This document shows positions 17,983-25,839 of a stretch of 64,000 bases of DNA, piece after piece; the first letter of the stretch is position 1; every line of letters begins with the position of its first letter. A program made the position numbers and the translations under genes. Source of the stretch: Arcobacter arenosus (GTDB lineage: Bacteria; Campylobacterota; Campylobacteria; Campylobacterales; Arcobacteraceae); NCBI RefSeq assembly GCF_005771535.1, contig NZ_VANU01000002.1:186001-250000 (forward strand), in the 5' to 3' direction. The notes under the pieces are model-generated. The model saw nothing but the letters and a program-made list of their open reading frames with translations, did not search any database and was not told the DNA's origin.

Positions 17983-18673
17983 AAAAAATTTTAAAAAAAA
18001 TCTTGATAAATTACTAGAATTAATCGAAAAATGTGAAGATGGCTCTTTTATTTTAGCACCTGAACTTTGTTTGACAGGTTTTTCATATGATAGGATGGAT
18101 GAAGCTTCAGAGTTTGCAATAAAAGCAAAGAAAAAAATAAAAAAACTTTCACAAAATAAAACAATAGCTTTAACTTTTATTGAAAAAGAGGATATTGAAT
18201 ATTACAACACTTTATATATTTTTCATAAGGGAAAAGTTATCCATAGTCAGTCAAAACATAGATTATTCCCCCTTGGTGATGAGCCTGCACATTTTGCAAA
18301 GGGTAAATTAGAAAATATGAAAATCATTGAGATTGATGGTATTAAAATTGCAACATTAATCTGTTTTGAGATTAGATTTCCTGAATATTGGTTGAAGGTT
18401 TTAGGGGCAGATTTAATTCTAAATCCATCTATGTGGGGAGCTAAAAGAAAAACCCATTTTGAAACTATGACAAAGGCCTTAGCTATAGCAAATCAATGTT
18501 ATGTCTTAATTGCAAATAGTGCAGATGATAATATGGCAAAAGGGAGTGGAGTAATCTCACCATGGGGAGATGAAACTAGAGACGACTCTAAAGAAGTTAT
18601 AAGTTCGCAGTTGGATTTAAATGAGATTAGCAAGATTAGAAAATACATCGATATAGGATTAAAAAACAAATGA
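17951..18673 (+). CDS. Carbon-nitrogen hydrolase (nitrilase superfamily)
   Basis: Cytoplasmic amidohydrolase with the nitrilase Glu-Lys-Cys triad: Glu in ILAPELCLTGF, Lys in HSQSKHRLFPLGDE, Cys in ATLICFEIRFPEYW. At 240 residues it is a compact omega-amidase or NIT-like protein; a metabolite-repair role (deaminated glutathione or 2-oxoglutaramate) is one possibility, not shown here. It overlaps the phosphomannomutase gene by 32 bases and the next gene by 4. Confidence 0.85.
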   Translation: MKLIALQTKTKKNFKKNLDKLLELIEKCEDGSFILAPELCLTGFSYDRMDEASEFAIKAKKKIKKLSQNKTIALTFIEKEDIEYYNTLYIFHKGKVIHSQSKHRLFPLGDEPAHFAKGKLENMKIIEIDGIKIATLICFEIRFPEYWLKVLGADLILNPSMWGAKRKTHFETMTKALAIANQCYVLIANSADDNMAKGSGVISPWGDETRDDSKEVISSQLDLNEISKIRKYIDIGLKNK

Positions 18674-19116
18674 AATCGATACTTTTTGTATGTTTAGGTA
18701 ATATTTGTAGGTCGCCATTAGCCGAAGGCATTGCAAATGAATATTGTAATCAAAACAATATTGATTTGGTATGTGAAAGTGCAGGAACTGGAAGTTGGCA
18801 TATTGGTGAACCACCCTGTGAAAACTCTATCAGAGTTGCTAAAGACAATGGAATTGATATCTCTTCTCAAAGGGCAAGACAAGTAACTTTAGAGGATTTT
18901 GAAAAATATGACATTATTGTAGGATTAGATGATTCTAATATCAAAAATCTAAAAAAATTAGGTTGTAAAAATCCTCTTAAATTGGGAGATTTTGGTTTTG
19001 ACGGAGAGGATGTACCAGACCCTTATTTTTTTGATGGATTTGAAGGGTTTGATAAGGTTTATAATATGATAGAAGTTTGTGTGAAAACTTTAATTAGGCA
19101 GAAGGCTATACAATAG
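18670..19116 (+). CDS. Low-molecular-weight protein-tyrosine phosphatase
   Basis: Cysteine phosphatase with the P-loop FVCLGNICRSPLAEG (Cys8, Arg14) and the general-acid loop VPDPYFFDGFEGF. Its 148 residues match the family. Such enzymes often act on tyrosine kinases of capsule synthesis, which would fit co-transcription with phosphomannomutase. ATG overlaps the upstream stop (ATGA). The 3' end overlaps the convergent gene by 11 bases. Confidence 0.93.
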   Translation: MKSILFVCLGNICRSPLAEGIANEYCNQNNIDLVCESAGTGSWHIGEPPCENSIRVAKDNGIDISSQRARQVTLEDFEKYDIIVGLDDSNIKNLKKLGCKNPLKLGDFGFDGEDVPDPYFFDGFEGFDKVYNMIEVCVKTLIRQKAIQ

Positions 19117-19507
19117 TTGATAAGCCTTTTGCTTGTTCTACCCAATTTTGTTCTTTAATTTGGTCATCTTCTAAAGTTAAATACTCTTCAATCCAGTGAC
19201 AGTTTTTTGGACTCCATTTAGCAATTTGATCAAAATGATAAATCCCTAATTCATTTAGTTTTTCTTCTAACTCAGCGTCAATGCCCTCAATATTTTTTAA
19301 TATATCTTTTCCATTTGGTCTTGGGGCACTTCTTATTAATGGTTTATTGTAGATATTACCAGCTGCTGCACCACCATGGGCTGTTACTGTGTTATAAACA
19401 GGGGTTCTATCTCCTCCAAAGGCTTTTCCTATTATAAATCCAATTAGGATACCAATTATCGCTGCAATTACTAAACATAAAACCATTTCCGATGCTATTT
19501 CTATCAC
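19106..19507 (-). CDS. Membrane-anchored helix-hairpin-helix-like protein
   Basis: Unknown function. An N-terminal TM segment (VLCLVIAAIIGILIGFIIG) is followed by a Gly/Pro-rich linker and a C-terminal domain (LKNIEGIDAELEEKLNELGIYHFDQIAKWS, then WIEEYLTLEDDQIKEQNWVEQAK). That domain resembles the helix-hairpin-helix tail found in several proteobacterial envelope and NuoE/L21-associated proteins. It follows the OmpA-like gene by 3 bases, suggesting an envelope role. Confidence 0.65.
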   Translation of the reverse strand: MIEIASEMVLCLVIAAIIGILIGFIIGKAFGGDRTPVYNTVTAHGGAAAGNIYNKPLIRSAPRPNGKDILKNIEGIDAELEEKLNELGIYHFDQIAKWSPKNCHWIEEYLTLEDDQIKEQNWVEQAKGLSTIV

Positions 19508-19510
19508 TTT

Positions 19511-20284
19511 TTATTCCTCTACAATATTAAATTCAACTCTTCTGTTTTCAGGAGAATAAACATTTTGTGCATTTTTGGGGATACCTTCACCATATCCTCT
19601 TGCCTTAATTCTATTTTCATCAATTCCAAGGTTTTCCATAACTTTTACAACTGTTTTCGCTCTTTCAAGGGAAAATATTAAGTTCACATCTTTTGAACCT
19701 GCTGCATCAGTATGCCCTGCAATTTCTAATTTTATATTTGGATTTTCTTCTAAAATTCTAACAATCTCTTTTATTGAGTCAACACTTTTATTGTTTGCAA
19801 TTGTATATTTACCTCTTTTAAATGAGATTGGGTTATTATCTATATATTCATTTATTTGAAGCTGAAGTTCTTGTGTTGGAAAAGATAACTCTTCAATTCT
19901 TTTTTCATCACCCTCTCTAATATAATTCTCTGGAGTCGTGATTAAAGGTTCTTTTGGTTCTTCAATAATCTCTTCTTCTTTTTCAACTACATCTTGGGTT
20001 TCATTTGTAGTATTTTCTAAAATTGGAGGTTCTTCTTGAATTGTTTCATTAGGCTCAACTAAAGTTTCATCCTGATGAATTACTGGTTCTTCTAAATCTT
20101 TAGGTTTTTCATCTACTAAAATTTGTTCTTGCTCTTTATTATTATCTGAAAGTACTTCTTGTTTAGGTTCATTTTGAAGTTCTTGTTGTTTTTTCATCAT
20201 TTCTGGTAAATGATTATAAACACAACCAACAATAAATACAATTAACAATAAAAATAGAATTATTACTTTTTTTTCTGAACTCAT
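19511..20284 (-). CDS. OmpA-family peptidoglycan-binding protein
   Basis: Cell-envelope protein with an N-terminal TM or signal anchor (VIILFLLLIVFIVGC), an acidic Glu/Pro-rich linker of about 90 residues, and a C-terminal OmpA domain (ANNKSVDSIKEIVRILEEN, LEIAGHTDAAGSKDVNLIFSLERA, RIKARGYGEGIPKN, RRVEF). The domain should bind diaminopimelate in peptidoglycan. The Cys at the end of the hydrophobic core could be a lipobox. ATG 20284 is preferred because it gives the canonical anchor; an earlier start at 20335 is possible. Operon with the downstream HhH-like gene. Confidence 0.88.
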   Translation of the reverse strand: MSSEKKVIILFLLLIVFIVGCVYNHLPEMMKKQQELQNEPKQEVLSDNNKEQEQILVDEKPKDLEEPVIHQDETLVEPNETIQEEPPILENTTNETQDVVEKEEEIIEEPKEPLITTPENYIREGDEKRIEELSFPTQELQLQINEYIDNNPISFKRGKYTIANNKSVDSIKEIVRILEENPNIKLEIAGHTDAAGSKDVNLIFSLERAKTVVKVMENLGIDENRIKARGYGEGIPKNAQNVYSPENRRVEFNIVEE

Positions 20285-20445
20285 TTTTAATCTTTTTTTT
20301 ATTTTTGTATAACATTCTATCTTATTGTTAATCAAAATTCTTTAAAACAAGGGGAAAAATAAGTATTTTATTTAACAAAAAATTCTAAGTTTAATTTGTT
20401 TGCATTTAAATATAATCTAAAAATGCATTGAAAGGAGCAATATAT

Positions 20446-20757
20446 ATGAATAAAATTTTAACTTTATTTTTTCTAATATCACTATGTTCATATCTATTAG
20501 CTAATGATATAAATGATGTTTATAAAAGATGTGTTGCATGTCATGGTGTAAAAGGCGAAATTGCGGCATTAGGTAGAAGTATTAAGATTTCACAATTATC
20601 AAAAGAAGAGTTTATAAAATCGTTAAAAGAGTATAAAAATAGTAATAAAAATATAAGTGGTTTAGGGGGTATTATGCAAGCACAAGTTTACAACCTAAAT
20701 GAAAAGGACTTTGAGAATTTAGCCCAGATGTTTAAATTGTTAAATAAAAAGGAGTAA
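20446..20757 (+). CDS. Small c-type cytochrome (c553-like) 1
   Basis: Periplasmic monoheme cytochrome with a signal peptide (ILTLFFLISLCSYLLA) and the heme site CVACH followed by GVKGE. The distal part, GGIMQAQVYNLNEKDFENLAQMF, supplies a probable Met ligand. It resembles the cytochrome at 43584 (shared VACHG..GE..ALG), so they are paralogs. ATG 20446 follows AAAGGAG; the upstream TTG at 20428 overlaps that RBS. It is two bases from the next cytochrome gene. Confidence 0.88.
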   Translation: MNKILTLFFLISLCSYLLANDINDVYKRCVACHGVKGEIAALGRSIKISQLSKEEFIKSLKEYKNSNKNISGLGGIMQAQVYNLNEKDFENLAQMFKLLNKKE

Positions 20758-20759
20758 TA

Positions 20760-21242
20760 ATGAAAGTTGTAGCCTTATTTTTCTGTTTTATTAGTTATTT
20801 ATTTGCTTTGCCAGATGAATTTGACAGAAAGTTGTATAATGAAGGGGAAAAGATATTTGAGGCAAAATGTAGTAGCTGTCATCAAAAATCAATACAAATG
20901 CAAACTCTTTTAAAAAACTTTTTAGAAGAGGATAATAGAACCCTTAAACTTTTAGCCCCAACGGGAAATCAAATCTCATTTCGATTAAAATCTCAAATTG
21001 GAAGCCCAGATGATAGGGAATTTCATTTAATGGAAACTGCAGATTTCTTAGTAGAATATGTAAATAATCCTAATAAATCAAAATCAATTTGTCTTGAAGG
21101 TGTTGTAAAACACTTTGATACAATGCCTAGCTTAAAAGGAAAAATTACAGAAGAAGAGATTAGAACTGTAAATCACTTTTTGTACTTTTTAGAAGGTTTT
21201 AATGGGGTAAATAAATACTACCACAAAGAGGATGCGTTTTAA
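20760..21242 (+). CDS. Periplasmic c-type cytochrome
   Basis: Monoheme protein with a short signal peptide (VVALFFCFISYLFA) and one CSSCH heme site in FEAKCSSCHQKS. The remaining residues include a HLMETADFLVEYVNNPNKSK segment and MPSLKGKITEEEIRTVNHFLYFL, where Met may be the axial ligand. A cytochrome c of 160 residues with an additional Cys (SICLEGVV). It follows the preceding cytochrome by two bases and probably acts in the same electron path. Confidence 0.8.
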   Translation: MKVVALFFCFISYLFALPDEFDRKLYNEGEKIFEAKCSSCHQKSIQMQTLLKNFLEEDNRTLKLLAPTGNQISFRLKSQIGSPDDREFHLMETADFLVEYVNNPNKSKSICLEGVVKHFDTMPSLKGKITEEEIRTVNHFLYFLEGFNGVNKYYHKEDAF

Positions 21243-21328
21243 AAACTCCCTCCTCATCAATATTACTTTACTTTGCCACTTTCAAGATAAGCATTAACTA
21301 ACAAATTTAAAAAAAATTTTAAAAAGAC

Positions 21329-21357
21329 TTGACATTAGTTTGATATCAAACTATAAT
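21329..21357 (+). promoter_or_regulatory. Promoter with overlapping MarR-type operator 1
   Basis: TTGACA (21329-21334), a 17-base spacer, then TATAAT (21352-21357): a consensus sigma-70 promoter. Its spacer is filled by an 18-bp perfect palindrome, TAGTTTGATATCAAACTA (21336-21353). A repressor bound here would block RNA polymerase. Confidence 0.85.
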
Positions 21358-21370
21358 TCACTTATCTGTT

Positions 21371-21388
21371 TAGTTGGATATCAAACTA
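21371..21388 (+). promoter_or_regulatory. MarR-type operator 2
   Basis: TAGTTGGATATCAAACTA is a near copy (one base different) of operator 1, centred 35 bases downstream and lying at or just after the predicted transcription start. Two matching dyads point to cooperative repression, most likely by the MarR protein encoded at 22331. Confidence 0.75.
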
Positions 21389-21406
21389 AAATAAAAAGGA
21401 ATAAAC

Positions 21407-22264
21407 ATGAAATTAATTACGACAAAAAAATTTTTAGCATCTTTTTTAGTTGCTTCGGTGTTTAGTGGATGTGTATTTGCTCAACAATCAAAGGAGAATG
21501 AAATGATTACAAACAAACAAAAAGTTGTAGAGCTACTTAACTCTATAGAGAATGGAAATACAAAGCCAGTAGGGTATATTAATCCTAATAAATATATTCA
21601 GCATAATTTAGCTGTTAAAGATGGGATATCAGGTTTTGGTGAACTTTTATCACAACTTCCTAAAAATAGTGCCAAAGTTGATGTAAAAAGAGTATTTGAA
21701 GATGGTGATTTTGTATTTACCCATACAAAATACAATTTTTTTGGTCCAAAAATTGGTTTTGATATTTTTAGATTTGAAGAGGGAAAAATTGTAGAACATT
21801 GGGACAATCTTCAAGAAGTTGTTGAAGTAACTGCAAGTGGAAGAGGTCAAATTGATGGGGAAAGTAATATTACTGATTTAGATAAGACTCAAGAAAATAA
21901 AAAGTTAGTTAAAAACTTTGTTCAAGATATTTTATTGGGTAAAAACCCTAATAAAATCACAGAATATATTTCAACTGAAAAATATTTACAACACAATCCA
22001 TATGTAAAAGATGGACTTGATGGTTTAAAAGAAGCAATAGATTATCTAATTAGTCAAAACGATATGTTCATTTACAAAAAAGTTCATAAAATACTTGGTG
22101 AGTGTAATTTTGTTTTAACTGTAAGTGAAGGTTCATGGCATGGAAAAGCACACTCTTTTTATGATCTATTTAGAGTTGAAAATGGAAAAATAGTAGAACA
22201 TTGGGATACAATAGAAGAGATTCCATCTAAAGAAAAATGGCTAAATAATAATGGGAAATTTTAA
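21407..22264 (+). CDS. Exported tandem SnoaL/NTF2-like protein
   Basis: Periplasmic or lipid-anchored protein with two copies of a SnoaL-like (NTF2 fold) domain. The signal region is FLASFLVASVFSGCVFA. Repeat 1 (about residues 40-150) has NPNKYIQHNLAVKDGISGF and FDIFRFEEGKIVEHWDNLQEV; repeat 2 (about 160-280) has STEKYLQHNPYVKDGLDGL and YDLFRVENGKIVEHWDTIEEI. SnoaL proteins bind or isomerise small cyclic compounds. Expression appears tightly controlled by MarR-type operators, so it may respond to an aromatic or drug-like ligand. The substrate is unknown. Confidence 0.82.
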   Translation: MKLITTKKFLASFLVASVFSGCVFAQQSKENEMITNKQKVVELLNSIENGNTKPVGYINPNKYIQHNLAVKDGISGFGELLSQLPKNSAKVDVKRVFEDGDFVFTHTKYNFFGPKIGFDIFRFEEGKIVEHWDNLQEVVEVTASGRGQIDGESNITDLDKTQENKKLVKNFVQDILLGKNPNKITEYISTEKYLQHNPYVKDGLDGLKEAIDYLISQNDMFIYKKVHKILGECNFVLTVSEGSWHGKAHSFYDLFRVENGKIVEHWDTIEEIPSKEKWLNNNGKF

Positions 22265-22330
22265 TTGAACTTTATAGTTTTAAAGAAATTATGGTTATTA
22301 TTTTAATAAAAATAGTAGGATATAAAACTA

Positions 22331-22771
22331 ATGATTGAAACAAATTCAATTATTTCAACAATAGCAACTATTGATAATAGTGCAAACAAGCTTATTGTTG
22401 AGGAATTAAAAAAACATAATCTTGATGGTTTAGCACCCTCTCATGGAAGTATTCTTGTAGTTCTTTACAATAATGAGCAGGGTGTTCCTATGAGTAAAAT
22501 AACCCACGAGATAAATAAAGATAAGTCCACAGTTACGGCACTTGTAAATAAACTAGAAAAAATGGAACTTCTTGAAAAGTTAAAAAACACAGATGATAGT
22601 AGAAGTACTTTAGTAAGGCTCACAAAAAAAGGGCTTGATACAAAATATATTGTAATTGATGTGATTTCTACAAAACTTTTAGATTTGACATATAAAGGTT
22701 TTACAGAAGAGGAAAAGGAACTTGTTTGCAATCTTTTAGAAAGAATCAAAAACAATTTTTTAGAAAAATAG
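22331..22771 (+). CDS. MarR-family transcriptional regulator
   Basis: Winged-helix ligand-responsive repressor of 146 residues. The DNA-binding core is PMSKITHEINKDKSTVTALVNKLEKMELLEKLKNTDDSRSTLVRLTKKG, with the wing motif DDSRS. It lies 66 bases after the SnoaL-like gene on the same strand and is the obvious candidate to bind the two palindromes in front of that gene, which would also regulate itself by read-through. Confidence 0.92.
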   Translation: MIETNSIISTIATIDNSANKLIVEELKKHNLDGLAPSHGSILVVLYNNEQGVPMSKITHEINKDKSTVTALVNKLEKMELLEKLKNTDDSRSTLVRLTKKGLDTKYIVIDVISTKLLDLTYKGFTEEEKELVCNLLERIKNNFLEK

Positions 22772-22785
22772 TTTTTTGTAAATAT

Positions 22786-23523
22786 TTAAATTGTCTGAAT
22801 AAAAAGGGCAATAGCTATTAAAAAAAGTACCCCTTTAACCATCTTAGCATAGGCAACTGGGTTTATTTTATTTCTAATTTTAATACCTACAAATATAGCA
22901 ATTGAAATAAAAACTAATGGCAATAAAGATTGAGATATCTCTGTTTGTGTAAAAATACCTGCACAAGTGAAAAGAATAATTTGAACTACTTTACCAAATA
23001 AAAAGCAGATATTAAAAGATTGAACTATCTCTTTTTTTGTAAACTTTGATTCTAAAACATATATGATTAATGTAGCAGACATTACATTTGTAAGACCTCC
23101 AATTATTCCTGAGCCAATCCCAAATATAGTTTTAGAGATATTTGGATTTTCACGAATAAAAGGGAATTCTACTTTTTTGTAATCAAAAAACAAATATAAA
23201 AGAATTACAAATACTAGAATAAACTTGAATAAATCGGTGTTAAAGTAAATTATAATTTGAGTACCTATAGCACTACCAATCATAGCTAAAATAGCTAAAG
23301 GATAAAATTTTTTTACAGCTTCAAAGAAGTTTCCTTCACTTCTAATACTAAGTATATTAACAAGTAGTGTTGGAATAAGTGTATAAATAATAGCTGTTTG
23401 AAGGTCTGTAAACATTGCTATGAGTGGTGTTGCAATCATAGGGAAGCCAAACCCTACACTTCCATGAACAAAGGCTGCAAGAGTTAAAAAAATAGTGATA
23501 TAAATTAAAATCTCAAATTCCAT
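22786..23523 (-). CDS. TauE/SafE-family sulfite/organosulfonate exporter
   Basis: Membrane transporter with about eight hydrophobic helices in 245 residues. It opens with AAFVHGSVGFGFPMIATPLIAMF, the typical family N-terminal repeat; the second repeat has FGIGSGIIGGLTNVMSATLIIYVL. The family exports sulfite, sulfoacetate or other small anions; the substrate here is unknown. Monocistronic, convergent with the MarR gene (14 bases apart). Confidence 0.88.
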   Translation of the reverse strand: MEFEILIYITIFLTLAAFVHGSVGFGFPMIATPLIAMFTDLQTAIIYTLIPTLLVNILSIRSEGNFFEAVKKFYPLAILAMIGSAIGTQIIIYFNTDLFKFILVFVILLYLFFDYKKVEFPFIRENPNISKTIFGIGSGIIGGLTNVMSATLIIYVLESKFTKKEIVQSFNICFLFGKVVQIILFTCAGIFTQTEISQSLLPLVFISIAIFVGIKIRNKINPVAYAKMVKGVLFLIAIALFIQTI

Positions 23524-23592
23524 TTAAAATTATATCTTTTTAGTTCTTCACAAGAGTATTTTTGTAATATTACTTATAAAAAAGGATTTAAA

Positions 23593-23955
23593 ATAGATAC
23601 TATAAAATTAGAATATATAGATATTTTTGATGATAATAAAACAAAAGTACTAATAATACAAAGGGATTTAATAAATGATGAAGAGTTTAATGAAAAGTCT
23701 CTTTTTGCTTTAATTGTAGATGGAAAATCAATGCAACCAAAGATTTTGGATAAAGAGGTAATTGTTGTAGATTTATCACAAAAAATAGTTTTAGATGAAA
23801 AAATTTATGTGGTTCATTTTGAAGGTAAAATGTGGGTTAAAAAGTATGATGAAACTTCCCAGAACTTTATTTCTATAAACCCAGAGTTTTCACATCTAGT
23901 TTATAATAAAGATGAGGTTCATATAGTGGGAAAGGTTTTAGATATAAGTAGATAG
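23593..23955 (+). CDS. S24 (LexA/UmuD-like) peptidase-domain protein lacking a standard start codon
   Basis: The frame is open from 23509 and encodes a LexA-type S24 domain: catalytic Ser in VDGKSMQP (just before 23731), general-base Lys in VVHFEGKMWVKKY, ending IVGKVLDIS. No ATG, GTG or TTG occurs in frame before the Met of SMQP, which is inside the active site, so a start there would destroy the domain. An AAAAGGA (about 23580) lies 6 bases before ATA at 23593, which could be a rare start or a mutated ATG. About 120 residues would result. No DNA-binding domain is present. It overlaps the convergent VOC gene by 18 bases. Confidence 0.6.
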   Translation: MDTIKLEYIDIFDDNKTKVLIIQRDLINDEEFNEKSLFALIVDGKSMQPKILDKEVIVVDLSQKIVLDEKIYVVHFEGKMWVKKYDETSQNFISINPEFSHLVYNKDEVHIVGKVLDISR

Positions 23956-24321
23956 TTCTATTAGATTTAAATCAGGGTCTCTTATATAAATTGATTGGAT
24001 GTTTCCATTTGCTCCTGTTCGTTTAACTATACCTTCTTCTATTTCTATATTATGTGAAATTAAAAAAGCTTTTACATCATATAAAGAGTTATCTACAATA
24101 AAACATAAATCTGCACTGCCTTCTTTTACATTTTGTGCTTTTGGTTCAAATTCATTTCCAAGTTCATGTAGGTTTATTTTAGAGTTTCCGAATTTTAAAG
24201 CAACTCTTGAGACTTTGAAAATCTCTTTTTGCATTCCTAAAATATTTGTATAAAAATCTACAGTTTTTTCTATATCTTTTACTGTTAAAACTAAGTGGTC
24301 TAGTCTATTTACATTTATCAT
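23938..24321 (-). CDS. VOC-family (glyoxalase-like) protein
   Basis: Vicinal-oxygen-chelate fold protein of 127 residues: LDHLVLTVKDIEKTVDFYTNILGM at the N-terminus, KFGNSKINLHELG in the middle, and YIRDPDLNLIELS at the C-terminus. His in LDHL, His in LHELG and Glu in LIELS can form the metal site. Similar to the YaeR/virulence-protein glyoxalase group; the substrate is unknown. RBS GGAGATT overlaps the stop region of the thioesterase upstream, so they are co-transcribed. Confidence 0.85.
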   Translation of the reverse strand: MINVNRLDHLVLTVKDIEKTVDFYTNILGMQKEIFKVSRVALKFGNSKINLHELGNEFEPKAQNVKEGSADLCFIVDNSLYDVKAFLISHNIEIEEGIVKRTGANGNIQSIYIRDPDLNLIELSTYI

Positions 24322-24322
24322 T

Positions 24323-24751
24323 TTAATCTCCTAATTCTTTTATCTCTTTAGGCCAATTTTTTTGAAAAATATGTTCTTCTAATTTATCTTTAATATTATC
24401 AGGTATTTTCATTGATTGTTTCGTTTTAAAATTATAATGAACGATTATAGCTTTTCCTGTTGTACATAATTTATTCTCTTGATAAACGGCATGAACCAAT
24501 TCAATTGAAGAGTTTCCAATTTTTGAAATTCCTGTTTTTATAACAACATCTTTTCCCCAGAAAACTTCACTTAAAAAATCAAAAGAGCTATGAGCCATAA
24601 CTAGATTCCACTCTTTTATATTTGAATTGGGATTAAAAATACGAAAAAACTTATCCCTTGCAGCTTCAAACCATACTCCATAAGAATTATTATTTATATG
24701 TCCTAGGGCATCAGTTTCTAAAAATCTAGGTGTAATTATCTCTGTAAACAT
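24323..24751 (-). CDS. Acyl-CoA thioesterase, hotdog fold (4HBT family)
   Basis: YbgC/FadM-like thioesterase: ITPRFLETDALGHINNNSYGVWFEAARDKFF carries the catalytic Asp and the conserved HINN turn; VWGKDVVIKTGI-like and AIIVHYNFKTKQSMKIP segments complete the hotdog fold. About 142 residues. The ATG at 24751 follows GGAG with good spacing; the frame also contains a TTG at 24763 that overlaps the RBS. Operon with the VOC protein, one base apart. Confidence 0.85.
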   Translation of the reverse strand: MFTEIITPRFLETDALGHINNNSYGVWFEAARDKFFRIFNPNSNIKEWNLVMAHSSFDFLSEVFWGKDVVIKTGISKIGNSSIELVHAVYQENKLCTTGKAIIVHYNFKTKQSMKIPDNIKDKLEEHIFQKNWPKEIKELGD

Positions 24752-24816
24752 TTTGAACTCCAAAATAAAGTGATGTAGTTTATCACAAAGATTTTAAGAA
24801 TTATTTGAGTTTTTGA

Positions 24817-25701
24817 TTAAATATATTGAATAGGGATATAATAAGTCCCCTCAAACTTTTCATCCTCTTCTAAAAATTGGTTTTTTCTAAATATTGCATA
24901 AGATGGTTTTATTGTAGTTTCAAAGCCACTTTTAGGTAACCATTCATGATATACCCACTGAATAAATCTAAGAACATCTCCTATTTTCCCATCTATTTCA
25001 AAGGTGGCGTATAATGCTTCAGGGGTCATAAAAGAGGGCAAACTAGTATTTGATAAATCAATATCCTCTTTAGGAATAATCCCTGCAACATAGAAACAAT
25101 CTTCATGGGGAGTTATAGCAGGATTGTCATGATAGATTGCTATTTGGTCGTATTCTTTAATATTATTTGTATAAACCCAAGCTAATAGTTGTCTCCATAC
25201 TTTTTTTGCATCTTCTGTTATATAGCCTTTATTTCGAATATAATACATTTTTTTTGGAGTAGTTTTCACAATTTTTGGTTGAAGCATATTAAAATCAGGT
25301 TTTTTATAAAAAGAGATTATTGATTTTTCTAAAATTAATTTTGAATATTCCTTATATCCACCATTTCTCCAATCTTTTGGTGTCTGATGAAATCTCTCTT
25401 TAAAAGCTCTGATAAAAGATGTTTGAGAACTATATCCACATAAATTTGCAATCTCTGTAATTGTAGAAAGTTTATTTGTCAAAAGAAGACTTGAAGCTTT
25501 TTGTAATCTATTTGATTTTATTGTTTCATATAGATTTATCCCCATATACTCTTTAAATACTTTATGAAAATGAAACTTACTTATACCAAAACTTGCCGCT
25601 AATTCATCTATATTTATATCTGTATCAATATGTTCATAAATATAAAACATAGTGTCGTTTACTATTTGAATATTTTTATTATATGTCTTTCTTTTTTGCA
25701 A
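24817..25701 (-). CDS. AraC-family regulator with GyrI-like effector domain
   Basis: Rob/MarA-like architecture: an N-terminal AraC helix-turn-helix pair (residues 15-110; ELAASFGISKFHFHKVFKEY, ITEIANLCGYSSQTSFIRAFKERFHQTP) followed by a C-terminal GyrI-like ligand-binding domain (KMYYIRNKGYITED, WVYHEWLPKSGFE). Such proteins respond to hydrophobic or cationic drugs. The start is uncertain: the frame has only TTG codons upstream; the TTG at 25701 follows AAAGG by 8 bases. It diverges from an EamA exporter and a LysE exporter, both plausible targets. Confidence 0.85.
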   Translation of the reverse strand: MQKRKTYNKNIQIVNDTMFYIYEHIDTDINIDELAASFGISKFHFHKVFKEYMGINLYETIKSNRLQKASSLLLTNKLSTITEIANLCGYSSQTSFIRAFKERFHQTPKDWRNGGYKEYSKLILEKSIISFYKKPDFNMLQPKIVKTTPKKMYYIRNKGYITEDAKKVWRQLLAWVYTNNIKEYDQIAIYHDNPAITPHEDCFYVAGIIPKEDIDLSNTSLPSFMTPEALYATFEIDGKIGDVLRFIQWVYHEWLPKSGFETTIKPSYAIFRKNQFLEEDEKFEGTYYIPIQYI

Positions 25702-25839
25702 ATCAACAACCTTTAATAAAAAGTAAAACAAATTATAACACTTTTTATGACAAAAATAGATAACTTTTATAACATAAATAGTAAAGAGTAAAAAAAAATT
25801 TACAGCTAAAATATGTTTTTATTTTTAAAAAGAGTATTT

